From contig NZ_CP061171.1 of assembly GCF_014692875.1 (NCBI RefSeq), forward strand, positions 1,178,001 to 1,242,000: a stretch of DNA of 64,000 nt, read 5' to 3'. Below are positions 34,562 through 43,224 of this stretch, one piece after another. Source of the DNA: Pedobacter riviphilus. GTDB taxonomy: Bacteria > Bacteroidota > Bacteroidia > Sphingobacteriales > Sphingobacteriaceae. Positions within the stretch are counted from its first letter, which is position 1. The number at the start of each line of letters is the position of its first letter. Position numbers and translations under genes: made by a program. The notes beneath the pieces are model-generated. The model had not been told where the DNA came from. It ran no database searches and worked only from the letters and a program-made list of their open reading frames with translations.

Positions 34562-35580
34562 ATGAAGAAAATTTTATGGTGCCTTTTATTGGCACCTTTT
34601 TTTTGCGCTGCGCAATCGTATTCCTTTAAGCCCTTAAATGAGAATACCAAAACCAGTTTACGCGGATTAAGCGTAGTATCAGATCAGGTGAGCTGGGTAA
34701 GTGGTAGTAATGGATTGGTAGGTAAAACTACTGATGGTGGTGTAACCTGGAAATGGTTAAAGCCAAAAGGGTACGAAAAAATCGATTTCAGGGATATTGA
34801 AGCGTTCGACGACAAACAGGCTATTATTGTGGGTATTGCCTCGCCGGCCTATATCCTGAAAACCATTGATGGGGCGAAACCTGGACAGAAAACTATAAAA
34901 ATGTAGATTCAGCTATATTTTTAGATGGGCTAAGCTTCTGGGATAAAAATAAAGGACTCATTTTCGGCGATCCCATAAATGATAAAATGCAGTTGCTTAA
35001 AACGGTTGATGCAGGTAAGACCTGGCAGGATATATCTGCAAACCTCAAAGCTAAATTAACCAAAGGCGAAGCTAGTTTTGCGGCCAGTGGTACAACCATT
35101 AAAACATTACCTGGTGGCAAAACCTGGATTGCATCAGGCGGAACAGTATCTAACATTTACTTTTCTCCGGATTATGGGCAAACCTGGCAGGTATTTAAAT
35201 GCCCGATTTTGCAAGGCGAGGGGAGTACAGGTCCTTTCTCTATCGATTTTTTGAATGAAAAAAATGGTGTAACTGTTGGCGGAAACTATGTAAAGGATAA
35301 AGAAAATACCAATAATATTCTTTTAACCAATGATGGCGGCAAAACCTGGCAAAAGCCAGCTACCCCAGTTTTAGGCTTCCGATCGGGCGTAACCTATATT
35401 AACGCTAAAACCTTAATTGCCACGGGTACTTCAGGCACGGATATTTCTACTGATGGCGGACAAAACTGGAAACATATTTCCGATAAAAGTTTTAATGCTG
35501 TTCAAAAAGCCAAAAAAGGTAAACAGATTATTCTGGCAGGAGAAAAAGGCAATATTTATCAATTGGAGATTAACAAATAA
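34562..35580 (+). pseudogene. YCF48/BNR-type beta-propeller protein, frameshifted
   Basis: Two frames together encode a secreted beta-propeller of about 339 residues. The signal peptide MKKILWCLLLAPFFCAAQ is followed by repeated T-x-DGG-x-TW blades typical of photosystem-assembly-like/sialidase-type propellers. The first frame reads TIDGAKPGQKT and stops at 34906; the correct continuation TIDGGETWTENYKNVD appears in the other frame. Adding one G to the GGGG run at 34871-34874 restores it. It follows the DUF2147 gene by eight bases. The lesion could be a base-calling error. Confidence 0.85.
34578..34604 (+). terminator. Intrinsic terminator inside the next gene's signal-peptide codons
   Basis: GGTGCC (34578-34583), loop TTTTATT, GGCACC (34591-34596) and eight T (34597-34604) form a textbook Rho-independent terminator. 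It overlaps codons 6-15 of the YCF48-type gene, so it would end the DUF2147 transcript within the following reading frame. Confidence 0.65.
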
Positions 35581-35603
35581 AATTTCAATCCTATTACGTA
35601 GCA

Positions 35604-35635
35604 GTTTTATTGATTAAGCATCTAATCAATAAAAC
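35604..35635. terminator. 13-bp A/T-rich perfect inverted repeat
   Basis: GTTTTATTGATTA (35604-35616) and TAATCAATAAAAC (35623-35635) are perfect complements around six bases, 23 bases after the YCF48-type stop. It may be a terminator for that gene or an operator for TerC; the sequence alone does not decide. Confidence 0.45.
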
Positions 35636-35732
35636 GATTCAATAAATAAAAAAGATTGAAGTATCGAGATTGATAAAATTTTGTTTCTTTGCTATCAACT
35701 AAAACTTTAATTTAAACACACATACTCGCTCG

Positions 35733-36548
35733 ATGGATTTTTTGCACACGATTTTAGGTGACGATATACAGGCCGGATTATTAATTATTTTAAATTTAAT
35801 TGTGATCGAAAGTTTGCTTTCGGTAGACAATGCTGCTGTTTTGGCAACTATGGTAATGGATCTGCCAAAATCGCAAAGAGAAAAAGCCTTAAAATATGGT
35901 ATTATTGGTGCCTATATATTTAGAGGGATCTGTTTGTTCCTGGCAGCATGGTTGGTTAAAATCTGGTGGCTAAAACCACTTGGCGGCTTGTATCTGTTAT
36001 ACCTGGCTTTCGATTATTTTAGAAAAAAGAACAGTAAAAAGAACGAGGAAGAAGAGGAAGTAGATAAAAGCAAAAGTTGGATTTACAAATCTACCGTTGG
36101 TTTGATAGGTACTTTTTGGGCTACAGTTGCTTTGGTAGAGGTAATGGATTTAGCTTTCTCTATTGATAATGTTTTTGCTGCGGTAGCTTTTACCGATCAT
36201 ATCTGGTTAATCTATATCGGTGTTTTTATCGGGATTTTGGCTATGCGTTTTGTGGCACAGGCCTTTGTAAAACTGATGGAAAAATTTACCTTTTTAGAAA
36301 CGGTAGCATTCATCGTAATAGGTGTTTTAGGTATTAAACTTACCTCATCGTTAGTCACGCATTTCTATCCTGAATCGCCAATTTCGCATGCTATTGAAGG
36401 CGAAAAAACAGATCTCTTTGTTTCAATTTTTACGGTTGCCATTTTCATCATACCAGTATTAACGTCCTTATTGTTTAACTATCCCAAAAAACACAAAAGC
36501 GATATCATCATTTCGGACGATGCCGAAAAGGTATTGGATAAATCTTAA
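35733..36548 (+). CDS. TerC/Alx-family membrane protein
   Basis: A 271-residue integral membrane protein with about seven or eight helices. The two acidic signatures of the TerC family are present: ESLLSVDNAAVLA (Glu26, Asp32) and EVMDLAFSIDNVFAAVAFT (Glu136, Asp139, Asp145). A Lys/Glu-rich cytoplasmic loop lies at about 97-115. Family members export manganese or contribute to tellurite resistance and metalation of exported enzymes. It appears monocistronic. I saw no manganese riboswitch in the 152 bases upstream. Confidence 0.9.
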   Translation: MDFLHTILGDDIQAGLLIILNLIVIESLLSVDNAAVLATMVMDLPKSQREKALKYGIIGAYIFRGICLFLAAWLVKIWWLKPLGGLYLLYLAFDYFRKKNSKKNEEEEEVDKSKSWIYKSTVGLIGTFWATVALVEVMDLAFSIDNVFAAVAFTDHIWLIYIGVFIGILAMRFVAQAFVKLMEKFTFLETVAFIVIGVLGIKLTSSLVTHFYPESPISHAIEGEKTDLFVSIFTVAIFIIPVLTSLLFNYPKKHKSDIIISDDAEKVLDKS

Positions 36549-36759
36549 ACGGGAGCGGATTGTACAGGAATTGCAATATAAAAACGATAAATTAAAGAGT
36601 AACGCTGCGGTTTTAAAAACAGCCATTCCGAATGAAGTTGTTAATTTATTGGAAGATAGTTACGGTAAAATATCAGATATCAATTTCCTGAACCACCTCA
36701 ATAATTTTGATGTTCAATCGAATATTTTGAAGACCATGTTAAAGACGGATTTGTTTTAG
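36520..36759 (+). CDS. Possible small gene or gene remnant after TerC
   Basis: A 79-codon frame overlaps the last 29 bases of TerC. From about codon 9 onward the translation is helical and charged (LKRERIVQELQYKNDKLKSN) with protein-like composition, ending LKTMLKTDLF. It matches no family I recognise. It could be a real small protein, the C-terminal remnant of a deleted gene, or chance. The first codons coincide with TerC codons, so the start is doubtful. Confidence 0.3.
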   Translation: MPKRYWINLKRERIVQELQYKNDKLKSNAAVLKTAIPNEVVNLLEDSYGKISDINFLNHLNNFDVQSNILKTMLKTDLF

Positions 36760-36835
36760 GTTGATTTTTTGCCACCTAAGACACCTGAGCGCAGCTAAGA
36801 AGTATCGTGCAGATTAATTATCACTGTCGCAAGAA

Positions 36836-37291
36836 ATCGTCATTGCGAGGAGGAACGACGAAGCAATCTTGCAGCTAAGGGTTTATGCAAGGTTAGTTAA
36901 GTTTTTTGGAAATCAGTTCCAGTACTTTTCGGTATCGGCAGTCCCGCTTTTTATTCCAAGTCCTCGCTCGTGCCTCGCTGTGGGCTTTACATTACAATCG
37001 GGTTTAAGGGGCAGAGTTAGTGGTACTATTAAGAGATTCCAATTCTACCTGCCAACATTGTTAATAAACAGAGCGGAATAGCCCGCAACGCAGTGAGGAC
37101 TATAAGCGATGGCGGAGCTGCAGCACCTGTGAAACACCGGAAGCAGGCTTTCCAAAACAGAGAAATCGTTTTGCGTAGAGGATGATGGCCTACCCCCGAC
37201 TTTTCGGGAAAACAATCTTATAACGTTCGTTAACCAGCTTTTCGCATTAAGATTGCTTCGTCGGCTGAAAAAGCCTTCTCGCAATGACGAT
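36836..37291. repeat. Nest of small repeats filling the gap after TerC
   Basis: The 550-bp gap 36760-37311 has no credible gene. At its edges an element beginning ATCGTCATTGCGAGG and ending CGAAGCAATCTT occurs in opposite orientations (36836-36870 and 37249-37291); the second copy carries an inserted GGCTGAAAAAGCC hairpin. Between them lie a copy of the CCCGATTG...AAAGCGGG repeat (36940-37010, inverted relative to 30226-30290) and further GC-rich repeat-like sequence near 37081-37180. Confidence 0.65.
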
Positions 37292-37311
37292 CTTATAATT
37301 GGAAATTGTCA

Positions 37312-38175
37312 TTACCTCGTTAACACCGCCAGTTTTTGTTTAAACAGATCAATTGTTCTGCTCCAGGCCAGTTTTGCTGCGGCTTCGTTATATCTGGTAG
37401 GAGACGTATTGTTGTTAAACGCATGGTTTACGCCATCGTAGATATAAATTTTGTAATCAATTTTATTGTCTTTTAAAGCTTGCTCATAGGCAGGAATCCC
37501 GGCATTAATGCGTTCGTCCAAGCCCCCGTAATGTAGCATTAAACTTGCTTTAATTTTAGGAACATCGGCCGCATTGGCCTGTGCGCCATAATAAGCCACA
37601 GCAGCCTGCAGTTTAGGATCGTTAACCGCTAATTTATTGGCCATTCCACCGCCCCAGCAAAAACCAACACAACCTACTTTACCATTTCCGTCTTTTCTTT
37701 TGCGTAAATAATCCAGGCCCTTCAAGTAGTTCTGCAAGTTTTTTTCAGGATCTAATTTGCCAATTAATTCACGCCCTTTATCTTCATCCGCTGGCGTTCC
37801 ACCAAGTGGCGAGAGAGCATCAACACCCAGAGCCAGGAAACCTTCAGCAGCGATACGTTTGGTTACATCAATAATATGTGGATTTAATCCTCTGTTTTCA
37901 TGAATAACCAATACACAGCCCAAATTCTTTTTACCTTTTGGTTTGGCCAATACAGCTTTCATTTCACCATCAACACCAGCGTAGGTAATATTTTCAACAT
38001 CGATATCATCAGTGTTAAAATCTGCTGCAGCGGCATAATTATTCTCCAGCATTGGCAGAATAGTCATGGCCAATGCTGTGCTGCCCGCCAGGATAGCCAG
38101 CTTTCGCATAAAATCTTTTCTACTTACCTGGCTGTGGGTATACTCATCGTACAGGTTGATTATTTTCTGATCCAT
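37312..38175 (-). CDS. Dienelactone-hydrolase-family protein
   Basis: A 287-residue alpha/beta hydrolase with the dienelactone hydrolase triad: Cys173 in VGFCWGGGMAN, Asp220 in YGGLDERI and His251 in GVNHAFNN, with the family's Glu93 in IHENRG. An N-terminal SRKDFMRKLAILAGSTALAM stretch looks like a Tat-type or membrane-anchoring signal, which is usual for the Bacteroidota and proteobacterial YghX-like branch. The natural ester or lactone is not known. It stands alone between the repeat nest and the phosphotransferase gene. Confidence 0.88.
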   Translation of the reverse strand: MDQKIINLYDEYTHSQVSRKDFMRKLAILAGSTALAMTILPMLENNYAAAADFNTDDIDVENITYAGVDGEMKAVLAKPKGKKNLGCVLVIHENRGLNPHIIDVTKRIAAEGFLALGVDALSPLGGTPADEDKGRELIGKLDPEKNLQNYLKGLDYLRKRKDGNGKVGCVGFCWGGGMANKLAVNDPKLQAAVAYYGAQANAADVPKIKASLMLHYGGLDERINAGIPAYEQALKDNKIDYKIYIYDGVNHAFNNNTSPTRYNEAAAKLAWSRTIDLFKQKLAVLTR

Positions 38176-38237
38176 CTTATTGATTTTGAATTACCTTACA
38201 AGATAAACAAGGATGTTGAGATTTGAGCTAGCATTGC

Positions 38238-39239
38238 CTAAAAGTTACAATACATTTCTTCCCATTTTTTAATCAGCGTTACACGGTGTTTTGTATATCG
38301 TGGGGTTAAAAAATTATTAGACCAATCATCGTAATTATCATAAAAGAATTTCAGGAAGAAGATGTGAAAGGTGATACCCAGATATGGAATGGCTTTTAAT
38401 TCATCGTCAGTTAATGGCCTAACTTGCTGATATGCATTTAAAAAGGTGTCGAAATCCTTTTCTGCCTGCTCTTTGGAAATTAGGTTATTCAATTGATGGA
38501 AGAAATAATGGTTAAGGAACGACATTAAATCGTTTATCAGGTAACCTTCTCCTGCAAAATCGAAATCAAAGAAGGTAATTTTTCCTTGCTCATCAAAATG
38601 GAAATTTTTAGGGAAGAAATCATAGTGGCAATAACCATAACTAAATTTTGATGTGTCGAATTCTTTAAACTTTTTAACTACTTTTTCTGAAATGTTGCTC
38701 AAATATTCATATTCTTCTTTCATTTCCGAAAAACGAGGTTCGAGATCTTTTAAGGGCTTAAATAAAGTAGTTTCAAAATCGAATATCGGTCTAGGGTTAT
38801 TCAGTTTTATTGATGAAGTGGTTTGATGCAATTTAGCTATATCGTATCCTAACTGAATAAGGTGCTGATGCTCGAGGTCTAAAATCACTTTCCCTTCAGC
38901 AAAAGAAAACAATACACCATTCCGTAAGCCCTCAATGGCATTAAACTGTTGAATCTGTTTCCCTTCTTTATCAGTTATTGGATAAGAAACCGAATTTCCA
39001 TTTGTTTTTAAAATGTTAAGTAATTCTACTTCAGCTTCAATTTCGTTGCGTTTACGGTGGGCATTGCGGTAGATTTTGAAGATATATTTCTGACTCGGAT
39101 TCTCCAGAATATAAGTATCACTAACGTTCCTGATTAATAAACGGCATGTTGTAGATAAGTCTAAATGATAGGTTTCAATTAAATAATCTTTTAAAGCAGC
39201 AGCTGATAAAGTGGAGTATTGTGCGGGGAAAATGTTCAT
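38238..39239 (-). CDS. APH/homoserine-kinase-II-like phosphotransferase
   Basis: A 333-residue protein kinase-like small-molecule phosphotransferase. The nucleotide-binding N lobe has TYILENPSQKYIFKIYR, and the catalytic loop reads YCHYDFFPKNFHFDEQGKITFFDFDFAG, giving the HxDxxxxN and DFD motifs of the aminoglycoside-phosphotransferase superfamily. It resembles the homoserine kinase type II/YihE group more than true resistance enzymes. The substrate is unknown. Its ATG overlaps the stop of the TlpA-like gene by one base, so the two are coupled. Confidence 0.85.
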   Translation of the reverse strand: MNIFPAQYSTLSAAALKDYLIETYHLDLSTTCRLLIRNVSDTYILENPSQKYIFKIYRNAHRKRNEIEAEVELLNILKTNGNSVSYPITDKEGKQIQQFNAIEGLRNGVLFSFAEGKVILDLEHQHLIQLGYDIAKLHQTTSSIKLNNPRPIFDFETTLFKPLKDLEPRFSEMKEEYEYLSNISEKVVKKFKEFDTSKFSYGYCHYDFFPKNFHFDEQGKITFFDFDFAGEGYLINDLMSFLNHYFFHQLNNLISKEQAEKDFDTFLNAYQQVRPLTDDELKAIPYLGITFHIFFLKFFYDNYDDWSNNFLTPRYTKHRVTLIKKWEEMYCNF

Positions 39240-39991
39240 TATTGTTGTAAAACAGCTTTTATAGCATTTTTTAATCCAGGAATGGTGATTTGTGAACTAC
39301 CTGCAATGGCATATCTGATTACATGGTTTTTATCGGTGACAATATATGACGGATAGCTTTTTATTTGATAAGCATTGGCAATAGCACGGCCCGAGCTAAT
39401 TAATTCTGCATATAGCAAAGGTTTTTCTTTTAATTTAGCTGTAGCAGCTGTCTGATCGTCAGTTGTAATTGCAAGGACTAATAAATCTTTTGTGTTATCT
39501 ACCTGCTTTAGAAAGGTGCTAATATCTGCAAAGGCTTCTGTGCAAGGAGGACAGTTTGCATACCAGAATATCAAAACAATGGCCTTGTTTTCAATCTTTT
39601 CTTTTTCATAAAATGCAGTTAGCGTAGAAATGTCTAATGTTTTGCCTTCAGCGATAGAAGAATTATTAATTTTCATCAACTCTTTTATCATTTCATACCT
39701 TTTGAATTGTTCTTCTTGAGATATTTTCTTTAAAAAGGCTTTAGTTGTTGGAAGAGATGGATTTCCGTCATAGTTAATTGAATATTCTCCGGTATTCATC
39801 ACCTTGCTATACTGATAATAGCGGAGTGCTTTCCCCGTTTCATCATATACAATTCTGTTAGTGTCGAGTTTAGTACGCGACATTGATGTGGATACCCTGA
39901 CTACTTTTTTTTGAACAGATTTTGACGTGTCTTGGGCAAAAATAATGGAACAAGAAAACATTGATAGTAAGAGCGTAAATAGATATTTCAT
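39239..39991 (-). CDS. TlpA-like thioredoxin-fold protein, exported
   Basis: A 250-residue protein when started at the ATG at 39991, which gives a signal peptide MKYLFTLLLSMFSCSIIFAQ; a longer start at 40021 would place ten residues before it. The C-terminal half is a thioredoxin fold with the redox motif Cys147-Pro-Pro-Cys150 (FWYANCPPC). The first half is a family-specific extension of unknown role. It is expected to act as a periplasmic thiol oxidoreductase. It overlaps the phosphotransferase gene by one base. Confidence 0.85.
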   Translation of the reverse strand: MKYLFTLLLSMFSCSIIFAQDTSKSVQKKVVRVSTSMSRTKLDTNRIVYDETGKALRYYQYSKVMNTGEYSINYDGNPSLPTTKAFLKKISQEEQFKRYEMIKELMKINNSSIAEGKTLDISTLTAFYEKEKIENKAIVLIFWYANCPPCTEAFADISTFLKQVDNTKDLLVLAITTDDQTAATAKLKEKPLLYAELISSGRAIANAYQIKSYPSYIVTDKNHVIRYAIAGSSQITIPGLKNAIKAVLQQ

Positions 39992-40097
39992 GAGATTTGA
40001 GTTTTGTATGCAATTTAACAATTAGTTTTAAGATTAGCCATTAAATAAGATTACCTTACAGCCCTTAGGCGAGCTGTTTTAAGATTAAATAAATCTG

Positions 40098-40691
40098 TTG
40101 GAAAAAATATTTGATTGCCTTATCGATAGTTTTATCGAGAATAAAGTGGGTATTGCTGAAAATTTTTTAAGTGTTTCTTTGGCGGCGCACCTTAAAGATA
40201 ACCTGATCGGGTTATTTGAAAATAAAAAACTTTTAAATGCCGGTGTGGGTAACGATACAGTTGTTAATCAAAATAAGTTGATTAGAAGTGACGTGATTTA
40301 CTGGTTAGACAGAAAGCATAATAACCAGTACGAAAATGATTTCTTCAATCTGATGGACGAATTTGTAGTTTATTTAAATCGCACCTGTTATACGGGTATC
40401 ACTGGATACGAATTTCATTATACACTTTATGAATCGGGTACGTTTTACAAAAAACATATCGATCAGTTTCAGAACAACGGAAGCAGACAATATTCGATGG
40501 TTATGTATTTAAATGCCGATTGGAAAATGGAAGATGGAGGAGAGCTGCGCATTTATCATGTTGATGGGGAACAGAATATCGCTCCAAATAACGGTAAAAG
40601 TGTGTTCTTTAGAAGTTCAGATCTGGCGCACGAGGTATTGCTTACCAATAAACAAAGGATGAGCATTACAGGATGGCTTAAAATTGGTTAA
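40098..40691 (+). CDS. 2-oxoglutarate/Fe(II) oxygenase (prolyl-4-hydroxylase-like)
   Basis: A 197-residue double-stranded beta-helix oxygenase. The iron triad is His120 and Asp122 in KKHIDQF and His178 in LAHEV, and Arg187 in KQRMSITGW should bind 2-oxoglutarate. The layout resembles bacterial prolyl hydroxylases and PiuC/SM-20 relatives. No ATG fits the N terminus, so TTG at 40098 (LEKIFDCL) is taken as the start. It is convergent with the LytTR regulator, with only three bases between the stop codons. The target protein or metabolite is unknown. Confidence 0.87.
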   Translation: MEKIFDCLIDSFIENKVGIAENFLSVSLAAHLKDNLIGLFENKKLLNAGVGNDTVVNQNKLIRSDVIYWLDRKHNNQYENDFFNLMDEFVVYLNRTCYTGITGYEFHYTLYESGTFYKKHIDQFQNNGSRQYSMVMYLNADWKMEDGGELRIYHVDGEQNIAPNNGKSVFFRSSDLAHEVLLTNKQRMSITGWLKIG

Positions 40692-40694
40692 ACG

Positions 40695-41420
40695 CTAATC
40701 TTCAATATTGAGCAACTGTTTAATTATCCCCTTATAATTTTTACCGATAGGGACCTCCCGGCCGTTCTTGAGTACAATGGTGTTGCCCTCTAAATAATCG
40801 ACATATTTTTTATTGAGGATATAAGACTTATGAATTCGGATGAAATCTGTTGATAACTGAGCTTCAAAACTACCCAATGTTCGTGGGGTAAGTAAAAAAT
40901 CGTGGTCTTTCCAAACTTTAACATAATTACCCAGGCTTTCCAGGTATTGTATTTCGTCTGTTTTTATCAGAATGTGTTTCTTGTCTGCCTTAATAGAGAT
41001 TTGTCCATTGTTCCCAGGCACTGTTTTTTCAATTTCAGTGGGTGCAGCAGTTTGCTTTTTAAGGTTGTACAATTCCAGTGCGCGGTTAACCGCTTTTACA
41101 AAACGATCGAGCCTGAAGGGTTTTAACAGGTAATCGCAAACCGCCAGATCAAAACTTTCTAAAGCGTATTCTTCGTATGCCGAGGTAATAATTACAAGCG
41201 GTTTATGTGGTAAGGTTCTCAAAAAATCCAGGCCATTTAGCTTTGGCATCCTGATATCTAAGAAAATTAAATCTACCTGTTGTTTGCTCAAAAAATCCAG
41301 GGCTTCGGTAGCACGGTAGCAGTGGCCGACGACCGAAATAAAAGGAATATCTTTTGCATACTCGGTAATTACGCCGTGTGCAAGCGGTTCATCATCTACG
41401 ATTAGGCAACGTAAGCTCAT
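40695..41420 (-). CDS. LytTR-family response regulator
   Basis: A 241-residue regulator with a receiver domain (Asp9/Asp10 acid pocket, phosphoacceptor Asp55 in IFLDIRMPKLNG) and a LytTR DNA-binding domain (about residues 135-240, with RIHKSYILNKKYVDYLEGN and VPIGKNYKG). Its start overlaps the end of the kinase gene by four bases (ATGA), so the two form one operon. LytTR proteins bind pairs of short direct repeats spaced by two helical turns; such a pair is found 172-183 bases upstream of the kinase, in front of the divergent ABC genes. Confidence 0.92.
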   Translation of the reverse strand: MSLRCLIVDDEPLAHGVITEYAKDIPFISVVGHCYRATEALDFLSKQQVDLIFLDIRMPKLNGLDFLRTLPHKPLVIITSAYEEYALESFDLAVCDYLLKPFRLDRFVKAVNRALELYNLKKQTAAPTEIEKTVPGNNGQISIKADKKHILIKTDEIQYLESLGNYVKVWKDHDFLLTPRTLGSFEAQLSTDFIRIHKSYILNKKYVDYLEGNTIVLKNGREVPIGKNYKGIIKQLLNIED

Positions 41421-42913
41421 GTTAGCTGGAGTTTGAGTTCTGCCTTAAAGATATTAGCAATGGAGGTAATATCCAACGTATAACGGTTGGGATAGAGTAA
41501 TTCGAGCCTCTTTTTCAAATTATCAATCCCAATTCCCTTACAATTGGTGTTTTCTTCTGGATCGAAGGAGTTCTCACAGCAGAAAACAACTTCAGTATCG
41601 TTAGCGGTTAGAGATAGTTTTAAAAAAGCTTCGTCTTCGGCACGTTCAATACCATGTTTAAATGCATTCTCTACAAATACAATTAGCAGGAGGGGAGGAA
41701 TATCAATCTGATCGTTTTTAACTTGCTTATCAAATTCAAAATGTAAGGTTTTTTGCAAACGGATTTGCTGTAATTGAATATAATCATTGATATAATCGAG
41801 TTCTTGTGAAAGTTTAACTGTTTTTTCCTGCCCTTTGTAAATCGTATAACGCATCAGTTCTGATAATTGCAAAATACTTTCGGGCGTTTTCTCAGATTTT
41901 TGCAAACTTAATGCATAAAGGTTGTTAAGCGTATTAAAGAAAAAATGAGGATTAAGCTGTTGTTTTAGCAGGTCGAGTTCATTTTGGGATTTTTCTTTCT
42001 CTAACGAGAGGATCTTGTTGTTCTGTTTTCCCCATTGTAGCGCCAAAACTATAGGTAAACTGATCAGCATAATGGCAAAGGCCCCAAATGCATTTTCAAG
42101 CTCGAAAGGGTTAGTTACGAATATGCTCCGACCAAAAACCGTGTTAATGGGAAGCGAAATTAATATTTGGGCCAATAGGGGGTAAAGAACTGCGATGGTG
42201 GCAGAAAGCGTTAAAAGGTAAATGAGTAGTCCTTTCTCTTTGAGTATTTTAGATACCAGTAAACGGCTATTGATCAGGAAAAGCAGGTATCCGCATAAAT
42301 ACATGATCAAAAATTGTGAAAAGAAGCTTAAAAATGTTCCAAAATTAAACACTAGCATTTTAAAGTTGAATTCGAAACCAACCAAACGGAAGCCCTTTCT
42401 TTGGTAAATGGGGTTCTCTAAGCTCGAAACAGCCATTATGGAGATGGTTGCTGCAAGTAAAATGATGGTAATGAGTACGGCGTTCTCCAGACCAATTTTT
42501 TTGATCCATTTAATATGCTGCACTTTTTTCTGGTAATACTGATTAGCAATCAACATGATTTCGAGGGCGACTGCCGCCAAAGCTGTTGAAATGAAAACAG
42601 CATTGTCAAGCTTCGCAATTTGCAGGTAAAATGCAATGCCAGTAAAAAGCGGAAGCAGGATGAAGAAGCAAGTGCACCAGTAAGCAACATATCGATTTCG
42701 ACTGAGGACGTTTTTTAGTCTGGTTTTAAGAAAAGAAAAAATAAGTACAGGGAGCAAACAAAAAACCAAAGCCAAAATGCAGCTGGCATAGCTAAGCCAG
42801 ATATTGGTAGTTAAGTTGTAAGTATTAAATATGGCTATCCACAACAAAAGGCCAACATTTATGAAAAAATCCTGGTATTTATAGTTGTAGCTGAATTTTT
42901 TTGTACTGAGCAT
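41417..42913 (-). CDS. LytS-like sensor histidine kinase
   Basis: A 498-residue kinase with eight or so membrane helices in the first 300 residues and a His_kinase domain: the phosphoacceptor is His323 in QQLNPHFFFNTLNNL, followed by an ATPase domain (FVENAFKHGIE, GIGIDNLKKRL). This is the YehU/LytS class that signals to LytTR regulators. There is no large periplasmic sensor domain, so it probably senses a membrane or intramembrane signal. It may monitor the activity of the divergent ABC transporter, as inferred from position. Confidence 0.9.
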   Translation of the reverse strand: MLSTKKFSYNYKYQDFFINVGLLLWIAIFNTYNLTTNIWLSYASCILALVFCLLPVLIFSFLKTRLKNVLSRNRYVAYWCTCFFILLPLFTGIAFYLQIAKLDNAVFISTALAAVALEIMLIANQYYQKKVQHIKWIKKIGLENAVLITIILLAATISIMAVSSLENPIYQRKGFRLVGFEFNFKMLVFNFGTFLSFFSQFLIMYLCGYLLFLINSRLLVSKILKEKGLLIYLLTLSATIAVLYPLLAQILISLPINTVFGRSIFVTNPFELENAFGAFAIMLISLPIVLALQWGKQNNKILSLEKEKSQNELDLLKQQLNPHFFFNTLNNLYALSLQKSEKTPESILQLSELMRYTIYKGQEKTVKLSQELDYINDYIQLQQIRLQKTLHFEFDKQVKNDQIDIPPLLLIVFVENAFKHGIERAEDEAFLKLSLTANDTEVVFCCENSFDPEENTNCKGIGIDNLKKRLELLYPNRYTLDITSIANIFKAELKLQLT

Positions 42914-43083
42914 TTTTTTAAATAGGATAATATGAATTAAAAATGAACGTAGCCGAAGGGCAATCTTTTTTTGAATGATCTGATTATAAAAGGCTCCGAC
43001 TCCGCTCAGCCCGACAATATCAGGATGATCATCTTGGAAGCCATCTCTAAAGTTATTAAAGTTTAAAGTTTGCGAAAAATTTA

Positions 43084-43147
43084 GATGATGAAAGGTATGT
43101 TTTCGATGATGAAAGGAACATCACGGTTATTATTTCCTTTCATCATC
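43084..43147. promoter_or_regulatory. Probable LytTR operator and hairpin between the two operons
   Basis: GATGATGAAAGG occurs at 43084-43095 and 43105-43116, a 21-bp period. A third, inverted copy (TTCCTTTCATCATC, 43134-43147) pairs perfectly over 14 bp with the second (43105-43118). The spacing fits LytTR binding sites. The rest of the 311-bp gap 42914-43224 shows only a tandem ATCGGTYTA pair near 43182. Confidence 0.55.
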
Positions 43148-43224
43148 ATTTCGGCTTCCTTCGTCACTTAAATTTAACAGATCGGTTTAATCGGTCTAAT
43201 TTGCATCCATCTTAATTATTTAAT

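Noticed and set aside
35581..35732. Manganese riboswitch upstream of TerC
   Set aside because: No yybP-ykoY-like conserved loops could be recognised; only an A/T-rich inverted repeat is present.
37045..37284. 79-codon minus-strand frame in the repeat nest
   Set aside because: It lies wholly in dispersed repeats and its translation changes between repeat copies.
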